Assembly: GCF_023101765.2 (NCBI RefSeq)
Contig: NC_064242.1
Location: 4,328,327 to 4,392,326 of the forward strand
Reading direction: 5' to 3'
DNA: 64,000 nucleotides
From: Spodoptera frugiperda
Lineage: Eukaryota > Arthropoda > Insecta > Lepidoptera > Noctuidae
Shown piece after piece: positions 12,101 through 27,100 of this stretch (positions within the stretch are counted from its first letter, which is position 1; every line of letters starts with the position of its first letter). The translations under genes and the position numbers were made by a program. The notes beneath the pieces are model-generated. The model saw only the letters and a list, made by a program, of their open reading frames with translations. It made no database searches and was not told the origin of the DNA.

Positions 12101-15100
12101 ATTGTGTTAATTTGTATGCCTCAGCATGTTTAGACGATTGTGAATTATTATTTGCCATATCTGTAACTCCCTCACGATTATTCATGAAACGTGTCTCAGA
12201 CGAATTAGCATTTCAATTCAATATTGCCAATAACTTATCGCCACGATAAATTTATTGAAAACGGGAAATATTCATGATTTATTATGTGTGTGTTATAATA
12301 GAGATGTGAATACATAATGTATTAAAATATGCATGTAAATTACGTCTTCATGTTTAGAGTGTCTATTCGTAGTTCAATAACCTTTGCATAATGATTTACT
12401 CAAACACAATTAACATGATATGGCCTTGGCTATGAATTCTGCGTGATGATGAAAGATATCATAATATTGCGATGATAATAATGTGTTTCAAGGTAATATC
12501 AATTTTAATTTATAGTTTGCAAAAAACCGATGAGAGACGACCCGATATGTACAATAAAACATTAATATCAGGGGTTTTTCTACCGGTCAAATGGCAAGGT
12601 TAAAAATACATTATCAGGTTTCGTTTAATTTATTAAAGATACGGTATTATCCAGTTTTCCTGTTCCTATAATGATTAATTTAAAAGCAAAATGTAGTCTG
12701 GTTTTTTGTCGATACTTGGTATTTTATTATTACGAGGAACTTTTGTATCTTACTTTTTGAATTATTTATAGACGCCTTCAAACCGTTCGGAAAACCCCGA
12801 TAATGATAATATGGTACAAAATTTTAAGAGGCTTTGAAAGTGCATACGTTTTTAAATTTGTGCATAAGTACTACTACCTAATTTACACAATATTTCTTGA
12901 CTTAGTAATAATTCAAATGTTTCAAATTATTTTAAACATTCACGATCTCAGTTAAATGTTGGACTTGCCTACACCTAAACACAAAATTACTGCCAATTAT
13001 TCCATTATTCGCAATAAATAACTATAATTTTATTGTAATGGCAGGAAAATTCATAAACAAACACATAGATTAAAATAAATTACAGAAAATAAATTTTAGT
13101 TAATTTATTAAAACATTCCACGATTATTTTAAGTCCGTCATGTAAATAATAAAGTACCTATTTCCTAAACATTGTTTGAGAATAACACGAGAGTTGGCAA
13201 GCCACCAATTATGTTAATGTTTATCATTGCTAAGATTTTCTTGCATGTCGACAACCCTATTTCTGTCTGGAAAATGCTAATGTATTTTAGCTGTGGCCTT
13301 GCAAGTTTTAAATACAAAACTCGGATAGTTTTAGTCTTTTTAACCTTTGTTTTTATAACAAAAGCATTGTTATTTTGTGTATTTATTTGTTCTAATTATA
13401 CACTTTTAATGCTGTGTTTAAAAATATCTACAGACAGTCTAGACGGATACTTTTAATAAGAATAGAATAGCTATTATCGTTGATGGTGTAGGTAGTATCA
13501 TAATGTAAGAAAATTCTTGTTATTACATTTCTGCGAAGGTTAATTTTAGCCAAGGTCAGAGCTGTAACGTAAATAACAGATCGGAGACCATTGATAAATG
13601 TTTGCAAAAAATACAAACTGCCAAAGAGATTATGACGATATTCTTAGAATTCTAACAATCTCAAGGTTATGATGGGCTTTTACGAGTTATATGACGCCTA
13701 TAAAATCTATAAATCAATACGTGGGTTACTCTAATCTGACCCATTATTTATAGAAGATACGTTCTTTTTTTCAAAGGAGAACAGGGTTCTGGCTCTGAAT
13801 GTGGTTGTGTACGTGAAATTGTAACACGTTAATAATCTTGAATTTGAACTTAATAGTTTTAACTATTTAGAACACATTTCAAACCTTAATTACTAGATAT
13901 CAGAGATACATTTGTCTTAACAGTAAAGTTTTTAAAGGTATAATTATAAAACCATTTACTAAATTGCCGAATTCATATTGATTATAGCTAGTAGTATAAA
14001 TCGTTATTTCTGAATGCCTTCGTAAATAAATCAGTTTCTATAAATAAAATATAAAAACAGTATCATTTCACAGAATCATCAATAAATTACCCACCTATTT
14101 ATTATGTTTGAAAAACCTCCTTCATAATAAAAAAAAGTAGGTAGTTTTATTTGACATTCGTTTAAATTTAGAATATTAATAGACAAATGCGATAAAGAAG
14201 TTTGTTTCCATTTACCACACACGTTTCTTTAATCACGTTCCAATTTCGTTCAAAATCTGTTTTTAATTAGGAACGTGATTACATCATCGTTTAATATAGA
14301 TATTCTAAACATGACTAACATTCCCAATTGAGTTTATAATGAATAAAAATATAGCCTATTCATATAGCCTATACAGTACACCATGTGCTTAATGCTATTA
14401 AAAGCGAAAATTATTGGCTACATAAGTATGAATTCATCATTATTTATCGTTACCATAAGCTTTCAACTTTTTCTAATTTATAATCATGGCACAATACTAT
14501 GATAATTTGTGCTCCCGTTATTTATAAATGAAACTTAAAACAAACAAGCTTGAACGAAACGCCTGGAGTGATTCGAAATTAGAACACGAGAAAAAATTTG
14601 ATCCTGACATTCAACCATTTTTTACGCTCGTCAATCAGTATTTAGCACAGACAGTAATCACATTAAAAACAACTTTTATTTATTGCTCTACCAAGTTATT
14701 TATTTACAAAAATAGTGTAGGTATATTTATTATCACAACAATTTAAAGAATTTCGGATAACGAGCGGATGAAATCAGGTTAAGTACTTTTTGAAAGTGTT
14801 TCTTTAGGTATTTAGAAGTAATGGGTGACTACACGTAGTGCTTGTGTCATGACTCACTAAAGAAATAGCTTGTTTGTAAAGTAAAGATTAATTCAAAGAA
14901 CTGACTCACGATAAACATGCCTAGCTATTAACAAATTCCTCGTTTTCATAGAAAAAAATCGGTTAGTCACGGGTGTGGTTGGTTTGCCAATGAATTTAAT
15001 TGATTTATTTGTGAAGGCGTTATAACCATACCTAAACTGAAATACCGGTTTATTCGTAATACGTATTATTTATTCCGCATTTAATATTGTAAGAATTTCA

Positions 15101-18100
15101 TGCTAACTTTGAAATACCGAGAAATTGTGATTATTACGTCTCGGTATGATAATCGTGTGCCTATTGAAACGGTCAATATTTGTCAATAATTTTGTTATTT
15201 ACCCAAACATCATTCGATATTATCTTATCGACAATGTTATGTTATAAACAACATACTGCGTCTGTGTTGTTTATCTACTGTCCTTTCATTTCACTATGAG
15301 TACTAAACTGATAGCGATAAAAAGGAAAGTAAGACAAGGCTTCAAAGCCGGTAAACAATCCACGATTTACAGATTATAGTTTCGCAGATGTTTACAGAAC
15401 CCAGTTCTTAATCTCGGGGTGTATGACCCCACTTAAATCTAGTAGGTTATTATCCTGATACCACTGTTGGCTACACATTGTTACTATCCGCAATTTAGGT
15501 AGTCTATAACACATTTCCTGGTATTAATCTTTTATCTCCGCAATACCTCATTTCTGTACACTAACTAATGCCACAACCTACGCCACGGCACTAACTATAT
15601 CTAACCTAACTTGATTCAGGGGTATACTGTAAAATAGACTCACCGTAGCAGTCTTTCATGTCTCTCTCTATCGTAGGTCGCCGCCGCGAGGTAGTCATCG
15701 GCGATGGCATGATGCAGCGGCGCATGTAATGGCGGTTGATACCGCTGCTTCCACAGCAGCTCGCTGGAGTAGAGCGTGGGTGGCGGTGGGGGTGGCAGGT
15801 GCAGCAGGGGCGGCGGGGGACCTCCGCCGTAGCCGTGCGCCATGCCGCGCCACTCGCGCTCCTCCACCGAACTCGCTGAGCCGCCCGAACGGACTCCGCT
15901 CACTCCCGAGTCGGACCTATCGTCCGCATCTCGCGCGCACACTATCACACAGTCGTCCTCCTCGGAGGCCACGGCGCTGGCAACACCATCCGCGCCCGCA
16001 CTCACTTCACTCTTCACTTCACACTCACTTGTCTTCACTTCCTCCTGTTTCACGCACTTGTCAGTTTCCTCACTGACTTCGACGACATCACTTGCACTGA
16101 CACTTTCGGTAACAACTGAACCTGAAACAAGCGAAACGAACTATTAGAACAAGGTACTTAATACAATGATCAACAAATAAGTAGGTGCTATAGCTAGGTG
16201 TAAATTACGAAGGCAAATCATCATTTCAATCAATTAACAAATCATCCGGAATGATCACTATATTTCATGTAATTTATCAAAGCGCGTCTCCCTGTCAAAA
16301 CGGATTAATATCGCGTTATCAACGAGTTGCCAGCTGCATATTTTCAAACGGCTGACGTCAGTGTTCAGTTCGTCGGTCAGTCGGCACGTTTGGGACGATG
16401 CCAATGTAAGCCCATTCACACTACACCCACGCGAATAAGTAGGTACGTAAAAAATAAAGTATTGTATGGACAATAATAAATAATTCATTAGCTTCCACGA
16501 AAAAATGTTGCAACACGTGAAAATAAACGTCTCGTATGTTTTATTTTTAGCTGAAGTAAGTAAACATCATTGTTACGTAGCCGCTAATGTTGTCAGCACA
16601 CGTGACTATATAATCAATTTACTATTGCGCAACGCTTCACAGAGTACACATTCTACAACATATTGATTTACATAATATTAGGTATTTATGTTTGATGTGA
16701 TAAACACCAAGTCAATATTTCTACTGTTGTACAGATCCCCACCATTTGTTACACGACAGATAGCGAAGAAATTATTCAAATGGATGGTTTATTAGTAACC
16801 GGAACAGGAAGATAGGCTACGAAGAGATATGGTGGCGTGGGTGGAAGTAACATGTTGGGTGTTGGCAGTAAGGCCCGGCGAGCCGCACGTGAATGACGTC
16901 TGGAGATGCGCCAAGCAACGTCGCCAACGACAGCCCGGACATTTGGCGCTTCACCAGAACGAGGGCAATGTGATAAAATCCCGGGGTGACGCGTCACATT
17001 TATACAAATTACTAACACAGCATAATAAGGAAGACTAGTTGCATATCTTTACCGAAGTCCTAATCGAAAATACACTTTTCGCATCTGAAGTCAAATTGAG
17101 GTACCTACATATCCAAACCATGGCACATGCTAAATAAAGTAGGCTATTTTATAGTTAATGTTACTATTGATCTTATAAACGTTAATTTTTCGAGGTTTTT
17201 CTTATTATTAACACGCGATTGCAATTTAATTTCCATATACATACATGCACAAAAACAACCGATAAAATAGAGGCGGGTAGGTAATTTAATTCATACCTAT
17301 CATAAAATTCTAAATATTGCTCATATTAAATTTTCAAAGCAGATTGGGTTCACTATAATGCTTACCTAAATATTCTAAATAGGTACAACTCCGACACGAC
17401 ACCTACACAAAAGAGCGAGTCTGCATGTCGAGCGAACAATGGAATTTTAATGAGAAAGCTGTTAACGAGGATCCTCATCTACATAATCGCACAAATAATT
17501 ATTCATAACAAACATAAACAGAGAAGAAACCGGCGGTGGTGTGCTGCCTACAGCTGGTCATTATTCACTGGGTGCGTGAGCCGGGAGATCTCATCTCAGC
17601 CGAAGCATAATGATATGATAATGTATCACGATACGGTTGCGGTCGTGCCGCCATATTTAATGCACTCGAAGATTACTCATCGGTGCACCGCGTCGGGAAC
17701 CGGTTACGGCGAAATCCGTCAACTATGCTCGCTAACAGACCCTCGCAAACGACATTCCTTTCCAGTTATGATGACGCATCTACATTAAATAAATTGGTCA
17801 TTCTAAATATAGGTGCACTGTAATTTGACACTAATCGCTGTACAAGTAGGTAGGTTGTTCGCACTAATTAACTAGCTATTAGACCGACAAGAATATGAAA
17901 ACACGCACGAAGGCACAAAGTCGACGATAAACAAACCTTATAATAAATCACACGTAATATTTAACACACAAATAAAAGTACGTAACTGGGTACCTATTCA
18001 ATCCAATCGAAGAACAAGCAAGTTGGCGTAATTCACTGCGAAACGTAAACGCGGAGTAGGCGTGCAGATAAAAAGAAATGCAAAATCACAATGGCTACGA

Positions 18101-21100
18101 TAGCGTTACTTATTGCTTGCAAATGAAACGATAGTTGTTTTAGTCAACAATATTCGATAACAAGAAATTCAACAAGCCCCAGCTGTTTACAATGTTAAAA
18201 GAATACACGAGGCGGAGAAAACAAACCCGCCGCTTTACAAACAAACGACCATTGAACGAATGTAAACAAAAGTTGTGAAACAATGCGACAGTGATCAGCG
18301 GGAGGGGACAATGGGGTAACAAATAACTCGATGGGGAAGTGCGGCAACGTCGCAGAACGACAACGGTTGATTGACAAGACAAACGCCGAGGCGGAACCGG
18401 TGAGAGAGCTTTTCATTAGATGGAAAGGAAGGGCAAAAAGTTGACACGAAGGCTCTGGCTCTGAGAAGCGCGGCCGCTTGCCGCTCTACCTCGACGGTCG
18501 ACGCAGTAAATCCTGACCACGACAATTTGAATTATTCATGAAGGGCGGGCCCCGGCAGCCGTAACTCAGACCGACTATTGCAGCAACCTCGCTAACTTAT
18601 CTCCATATTATACCTATTACCTATACTTTGTAGGTATTTGCACCTGTACAAAAACTACAGAAGCAGCTACTTCTACGCATTTCAATAATTGGGTTAATGC
18701 AAAACCGATTTAAATAAATTCTAAGTAGCTATAGGCACATACAACACAGTTTGTTTAAATAAATTATCTACCTACTTATTTACTTCACACATTCACAGGT
18801 AGGTACGCAAGCTCGTGTAAATAACTACATAAATTATTAGCGCGGTTTTGAATTATTCATATAAAAGCGCAATACCGTTTACTGTGTCATTAGCGAACCA
18901 CGTTTGCAGGTTTTCCGAGAATAGTTATCCGCAAACCCACAGTTACCAATTACGTCAACCGTATTTTAAGTAGCCGTTCAAACAAGAACGCGTCAATTGA
19001 GTTTCACCATTCTATTATGATGAGTCTTGATGAGGTTAAAAGGTCAAAATCATCAGACATTGTGTAGTTGAACAATGTAGATGTGGGTGATATTCTGTGT
19101 ACACGTAGACCTTAGTACTCACGACTTTACGACTAGTTACTTGGAAGAAATCGAGTGCGTGACTAGCAACGATCAATCAAAGTTCCAATATCCCCTGAGC
19201 CACGGAATCGGTATTGAGCGTTATACAGGTAAGCAACTAATGACGGGAAGTTACGTAAAAGCCTATTAGATGTAGACCGTGGAACATTAAACGCATCGTT
19301 GAATACAGGTTATGTGGGACTACGAAAACAATTGTAACGTTTTTTGTTCTCATATATGTAATTGGGTACATAGAAATTAATTACTTTATAACTGGTTGAA
19401 ACATCTTAAGCTTTTGTAATCAAAGACTAGCTAGCTACATAATAAAACTAAGTTCTTATGATTTGATATGCTATAATGAAAATTACGGTAACGATTCATA
19501 GTTACTTTATGCAAATTATCACGCCAAAGTAATACCTACACGTGTGTAATAGACAAATCGTTTGTACGTCAATAATCTCAAATAACCTGTTACCGTGTTA
19601 TCTGAGCGCGTTTGCAGACTCAAAGCCATCTCGTTAAAACCACTGGAGCGTTTCTACTCGCCGACCGTGTAATGAAACACTTCCACTCAGAGAGAAGAGA
19701 GAACAGAACCGTTATTGGGACATTTTAGTCGTGAATTTGTGACAAAGCTTTCTCTGTATTGTCTAAACGTAGTCAATTAAAACAATTTACTAAGATTAAT
19801 TAACGGCGTCGTCGTGTGTCGTCGTATAAGGTTCATTTTATTTTCTCAAATCAGTATACGTCTGCCGCAAACCACAAATGAATCTCACTTTCTAAACGAA
19901 GCTCGCAAATTACTTATTCGATCTAAGTCGACGTTCGCTTTTGAAATATCAACCTAGATTTAGATCGTTAAGCGTGCGACCGACACTTACGGAAGGCGGT
20001 CTCGTCCATATAGAGTTGAAATGGACGATTTCCTTTTACGTTATTTATTTTATAGCTTCTATGAAATGTAAGACAGCAGACAATGTAGCGGAGTATAGTA
20101 GCGCATCAGTTATCGTGACTACAGAATGCAATACCACCTTGAAGATACGATGTAGTGTAGCCAGATATCACGAGTGCCGGAGCTCGTGCAGTAAATTGCG
20201 CAATGTGCTATTGAAAGCGCGCGGAGGCGAGCGAGTTGCAATCTCCCTCGCATCTCACGACATGTCCCGATTGTTCGTGACCGGAATTCTTGATTTTCAG
20301 CATAGACAATACACAATCATGGCATATTTTTAAACGTAACAATCTAGGTTTATCGTCAAAATAGTTATGTTCAAAACTATTTCATTGAACAAATTAAATA
20401 GTTAATTAGGCACGTACCTATTAAATATTTTGCGATTTCCTGCCTGATTTTATCGTGTGTAACATTACGTGTCTATATTTTACTCAAGTTATCACTTTAC
20501 TCGCCATATTTTGGTTGAAACGAACTGTTACGACTAGGTTCTTTATTACCTTCTGTAAGTACCTATTCTGTATTAACACACGGTTCAATTGAAATACGGA
20601 AAGCCTATGAATACCTAATCGATTATCGCTATCAAGGAATTAGAACAAACACTACGGGTCACTATACAATAAACAATAGTGTGATAAAACACGCGAATCG
20701 ATAACGAATCGCTGTTTATGGTAACAATGCACACTCGGAAAGCATTCTCGATAACATCGACGATATGAAAGGTCATTCAGTGCACGACTAGCCGTTATAA
20801 CGTAACGTAATAAATAACTAGTTATTTATCGTGCGAGCACAACACGATGATCTGATTGCCTGCTCGTTAGGTATGCGATTATCTAACAGGTAATGTTAGT
20901 AACGTATACAAGGTAATTAACACAGTTTTACAGCATTATCTCATGTGGTTAATTAATGGTAACTGTATGTACCTAATGACGTTGGTAAACCGAGATAACG
21001 TTTAATTTGAGTTTAATAATGATTGCATTCTAATGCATTTTGGCTTAAGATTTTGACTGCCAACAAAAAGCTGTTTAAGGCAAATCTTTGGTTACTGTCG

Positions 21101-24100
21101 GTCACTTTTGCCCCCCATGGCGTTTAATGTGTTAATTAATCTAATCGCATTTTAGACAGTGTGTATACCTAAGTATTTGATGAGTATTAACCTTTGAACA
21201 CATATAACATAAAATACCTACTCAGCTTAATGTAAATAGGCAATTTATACCATAAATGCTTACAAGGCCAAATAAAATTAGAGACTCGTTTGTTAAACAT
21301 GTTGACGACACCAATCATGATGAATAAGCACAAGTTTATTCTCACAAAATGTAATAATAAACATTACACATTTACGATTACGATATATCACGTCGTAGTT
21401 ATTATTTAGTCCATGACGCTTTATGAATTATTACCGAATTAAGAACAATTTCTAGTTACCGGATATCGTTAAAATAACACTATTTAGTACGTCACAAAGT
21501 TCACGACCTAACAATGGCTGTTTAAATTTTTTGAAATAACCGTCGTTAACTATTGACCATTGGCTAACAAATTTTTAATTTTCAGTAAAATAATATTAAG
21601 TATCAAAAATACTTACAGCGCTCAATTAATTAATCACTCAGTATATCTTTCTTCAATTAGTTTTAATTTTTAAACAGCTTCGTCAATTTATAATAAACCA
21701 CTTTAACTTCTTTAAAATCTTTCAAACACAACTCTTCAATACCAGGAAAACACCACAAATGACCTAAGTCACTATCACAGATTTTTCACCAAAATCCGAG
21801 TGAATCTTCCAAAGCTTGAAATCCTTCCAAGTTATATGCAGCAGGTCGCGTTTAAAATATTGTAGAACTTAGGTATTCACCAGCACACACTCACAAATTC
21901 CAGTAGGCTACGCTATTTATTATGTACAATTCACGACTATGACAAAATGATTCGTTGCGAACGTAATGTGGCACAGCACAGACGTGCAAAAGCCTCAGTG
22001 GCGCACAAAGAACTGAAATGCGCGGGGAAGGGAAGTGGTGTACGGAGGAAAGGGGGCGGGGGGGACGTGTGCGGCAGTCTAGCGGCGACGACGTAGCACT
22101 ACGTAGCAACAAGTGAACGGCGCGGGTGTACGACGCGGGGTAGGCAGATGGGGAGCCGTCGCCCGGAGTCCCCCTCACGCACAAAGAGCACCTGACGCTC
22201 ATGTGCACCCGTCCTGTCTTCCACCTCTATCTAAGGGACTCCGTGTCCCCACATTATACGACAGGAAGGGCAGATGTCGCTAATCACAGCGCTCGATTTA
22301 CATAATCAAACAGCTGAACGATAACAATGTTTAAGTAGTCACAGCTCACAAGTAAATATTACCCCGTTAGAATCAAGATTGTAATGTTTGTAGTTCTTGT
22401 TCTAATTCTATTTTTATTTTCGTATTGAAATTAAACATATGGCTTGGACTTCCCCGGCTTGAATTGCTAAATTCTTTGAATTAGAATACGATAATAAAGC
22501 AATTACTTACACAAATATTATTACTAGATCGTGTTAGTATTTAGTTTTAGGTGCTCTGTGGAGGCGTATGAAAAGTTCTATTTACTTTTAATTAAAAATG
22601 GAGCCAGGTTAATCAATCGTGTCAAAACGCAATACAATGACTAAGAAACATACGGATCATGACTTAAAAATATTATTGTTATCTGCTAATAAACATTTAA
22701 CGAAATTGAATGACAATAAGGCGGAAACGAAATTAATTCCAAGAAAAACACACTTGTTCATGATGAACAATGGAGTTTCATGTCATTACGTAAGCTTATT
22801 GATACAAACAGAATATTTGCTTAGCATTTCTGTTGCATGTTCATTTGCATTCGTCAGGCGAACATTTGAACACTACTGTAAATAATTACTAAGTCATAGT
22901 AAACATAACATTGGATGATACATACTTCCAAATACTTAATCATTAGTTAATTACATTGAATTCAGCTGCTCGATAATTAATTGGGTTATTGGCAATAAAA
23001 TATTTCGTGAGCTGATTCAATATCCTACTAGAAACTCCGTTCTAAGGTTAGATTATCAATTAATTAAATTTTAATTGAGTATTTTAACGTCTGATTAAAC
23101 TTATTAGCACGACAATAAATCAATCGACGTAGTAGGTATATAGAAACAAGCATTGTTACTCGTATAATAGGTATAAACAAATAGCGATCGTTGACCAACA
23201 TACCGAAAACATTTTACAACGAGGTAACGATTTGGCACGTTTCCAACTATTCCGTGACAAGCTATACGTTCTACGTTTGCTTTATAAATAACACAAAGAG
23301 TTCAGCTCACAGGTCACATAAATAAAATTGATGTTTAACCAAAGGTATTCGCATTAAAAAATAATGTTAAACAAGCTATTTTTGCTCTTCGCAGACAAAA
23401 ACATTTACTCTAATTACGTACGACGATAACAAAAACCCAATAAAGTTCTACGAAGTTGGATTGTTTTTTGTTTACCATACGATTTACTGCGAACTCAGTT
23501 AAAAAATCTAATTACTTTTTTAGTTAAGTAGATCATGCATTAACAATTTGTATAGAGTCATTATTAGTAAGTACCTAGTTGTTTTTATCAGTCTGCCTGC
23601 ATGCGGGCAGGCGGATACGTGAGGATACATAGCTAAATTGCTAGGCAAAACCCGTTCGAAGTTTTTGTAAAAACAAGCAAAGAGGTCGCATACCTTGTTT
23701 TGGCCTTGTGCTAATCGAGTTAGCGGTTACATGCGAATAACTAATGCTCTGTAATTTGCACATACAATACGATGAAAAAACGGCGATATTTCAAGTGGAA
23801 CGCGTTCATGTTTCATGTTAAGTGACTCGTATCCACCTACTTGTGAGTCTAATGTCTCGCGTTCCAAATAACAATGATAAGTAGTTAATGTCATTGAGAT
23901 AACTGCGTGTCTATACAGAATCACGTATGTGATATGTTTTATAAGGAACACTACATCACTGTTCGAGATAATCTCCTAAAAATAGGTGTTTTATCATACA
24001 ATAGTTTGCATATAGAGATAAAGCTTTGATAGTGAGAGGCGGGAATGTGTAGATAAGAGAATACAAACACGGCAGTCGATAGCCTGGTTGCAGGCTGATA

Positions 24101-27100
24101 ACGGGCCCGTTACCAGCCGCCTGTTTGTACAAAGACCTGTATAAATAAACCTGAGAGCGTTTGTGAACTTCTCAGAATTTCAATAGGTGTATGTATGCTT
24201 CGTTTCATTTCATTTACGCTTGAGAAACTCAAACAAGTTATAAAAATGTTTTCCACGTGTGTTTGTACGGTTTACGAGTTATCTCAAGCTATGCTTGTTA
24301 ACTTGTGTGAAACATTACAGGTTAATTAGACGTTGAAGGTTTTTAGTCGGTGAACACGGTCTGATATAGCGGAATATTAAATAAACATGTTTACATAAAA
24401 ATTATGAAGTATTTTAGAGAAACATATTTTATTAATAACACCTTTAAGTGACATAGATAACGTTATCTTGTGAATTTGCGGTTGTTTGTTATGTTATGAG
24501 TACTTCGAGGTTACGATATTCTCTGTATTTAATCGGTAGTATTTACACAACACAGCTTCTTCAGAAATAAAATGTATCTATAATTCTTGGGTGTGTGCGA
24601 ATGACTGGGTATCTACTCAAATGACTACAAGTCTGACTCAGATTACACGAGGGGAAAATAGTTCTTGCGTCAGAATTTGTAAAAGCATTTGGCTGGTTTT
24701 TACAATTTCCTCTAAGACAATGTAACACGTCATAAATAACCTACACACCAGATGATGATGTATAAAATAATCAAATGCAAGTTAGGTAAATATTTTTCTA
24801 TACCTAAGTATAGGATAGGAACACTACCGACAACTTTGACAATAATAAAGCTAAGTAAGTATTTAGCTCTTATCAATAGTTACTCAGCTGCGGACGAGCT
24901 GTAGCTATTATTACGATTAAATTAATTCGACGATTGCCTGATGCAATAATAAAATGTGACTCAAGCCTTTATTTTATGAACATGAACGACACACGACTCG
25001 TACTTGGCATTCATGGACGTATTTTTATTATAGTATTGTTCGTGAACTGTGTGAATTGATTGTATTATTAGCCACGCCACGAGGGAGTGTCAAACTAAGT
25101 CAAAGCATAGATCAAAGAAAACAATAGACTTACGTTAGTGATGCTTGAAATATTAGGATGTAAGTACCTATTTTGGTCATCGGCCATTACAAAACAGATC
25201 GTACACAAGTTAAAAGACACCTACACACACTACATATTATCACACCCGTACCTACCTGTACGACAATCATGTTGACTGATGCATTTAAGCATTCAATCAG
25301 TGCGGACGTAAATCGTAAGTATTTCGTCATCATTGTCGAGATCACCGGACCGGTCTCCGATCGGATGTCAAAAACCGCACGACGCAATAAATTGTTGTCT
25401 CATGGAGAGTAAACATCGGCGTTCGGCCGCATTCATGCATAATTGATGAGGGTTCGGAACGAGCGCGTGGATTCCTGGCGGTCACGACTCGGTCGGCCCG
25501 CGCGCCTCCGGCAGCCATTTTGTGAAGCCTGCCCGCCCCGGGTGCGCCGCATCGTGAATATTAATACGACCTTATGATGAACACTCCGTACTGCTCGGAT
25601 AATACCCCCAATTTAAAAAGAACTCATTTATTTCTAGTCCGTTTCGCTTCCGCTGCGCTCCATCGATCGCACGTAACGATCATGACACGATAAGTATTGC
25701 AAACAGTCTTTACTGTGGCACGCAACGTGCAATTAATACAGAATGATCATTATTAGTTTCTATTGTTACCGCCCGGCTAAATAGAGCATGCGCCAGTGTA
25801 ATACATAATTTTAATGGCACAATACAACGCGTCCAACTCTCACGCACGGCCATTGTACCGTGTAATCGTAATCAAAAGTATTTTCTCTCGGAACGAAAGA
25901 CTCGTCATTAATAGAGACGTTTCACAACAATTAGCGGGTAACCATTGGAACTAAAGAATAGAACTCGAGACCTTCTGATTGATGAGCGATACCCTTTGTG
26001 ATGGGTTCTTACACAACTAATAGTTGCGCGGAGATGACGACGAGTTATTCTGTTTGAAGTTTAAACAATTAGGCATAGGTACTAATAACATTCAATTGTT
26101 CTAAGGTTGTAAACACTATCTGTGAAGGTATGTTTCCTTTCGCGGAGCTCTTGAATTTACGTTGAATACATTTGCGGTCGAGGCCTACCCTTCGGCGGAG
26201 CACTCATTACTGATGAAAGTCTACCGCCGCCGACTCGTAATAATGTGAAATGAAATACCGCGCTCGTCCGTCTGTGCGGTGACCGCAAGTGTAGGCTAAC
26301 AAACATACGCAAACGTTGAATAAAACGAATGCGTAACCGTGAACTACGAATTATTGCATCGCAGTTCATACTGAAAAATACAAAGCCCGGCTCCGAATAG
26401 AAATATGCTCATATTTTACTTTTGACGAGCGTCAGCATACAAAATACACTATGCATTTTTATCACGTCCATCAAGCAAAATGCAAATTCAAGCTTTGTGA
26501 TTTGTGATTATTTACTGAAATTTGACCACAATTTGAACATTCATAACGAGCGTATTATGTAAGTATAAGAAAAACTGCAGTAGGAAAAAAATAATAACAA
26601 TAGGTACGCTTTTCTTGACGTATATACATATAGGAATAGATAACTTAATTACATGTAAAATGTATGTATATTAAATATGTCCAATACCCAACCCTAACAA
26701 ACAGACAACAGGAAAAATATATGTAGTTGCACCTATACCTAAATAACAATTAATAATAACGGAGTAACTACATACATATATTGGATGTTATATTATTGAC
26801 AAAGATACTGGAATACGCTGTTACAAAAACAGTGTTGTCTCCTAGATTTCCGTTACTTTTAGCGACAATGCCTTCGAAAAGGTGTGTAAAATACGATAAA
26901 ACATATCTATGTTCCCGCCTCGTATGTCGTGTTTGAAGTCGAGCAATAGTGTGGGGTACCCAGACAGCTGCGGGCTACAGCCCCACTTCCTGTAAATCCA
27001 ACGACCCATTGTTACAAGTTACAACTCACCATACATACTACCTTCATACTTTTTATGACGCATTATCTAAGAATAGCGACACAACAATCCAACCTTACGA

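Larger units (their letters stand above)
8079..15643 (-). other. Kdm3 intron between the N-terminal exon and the coiled-coil exon
   Basis: About 7.6 kb, AT-rich. It holds the alternative first exon at 9181-9233 with its leader, and the CRE palindrome at 9871-9878. For the rest, including roughly 10.0-15.6 kb, I see no coding, RNA or transposon signal that I can defend. The longest open stretch (9752-10024, plus strand) has no recognisable protein character. Confidence 0.6.

Noticed and set aside
22619..22885. 88-codon plus-strand frame
   Set aside because: It has no ATG start at its 5' end, no homology recognised and AT-rich random-like composition.
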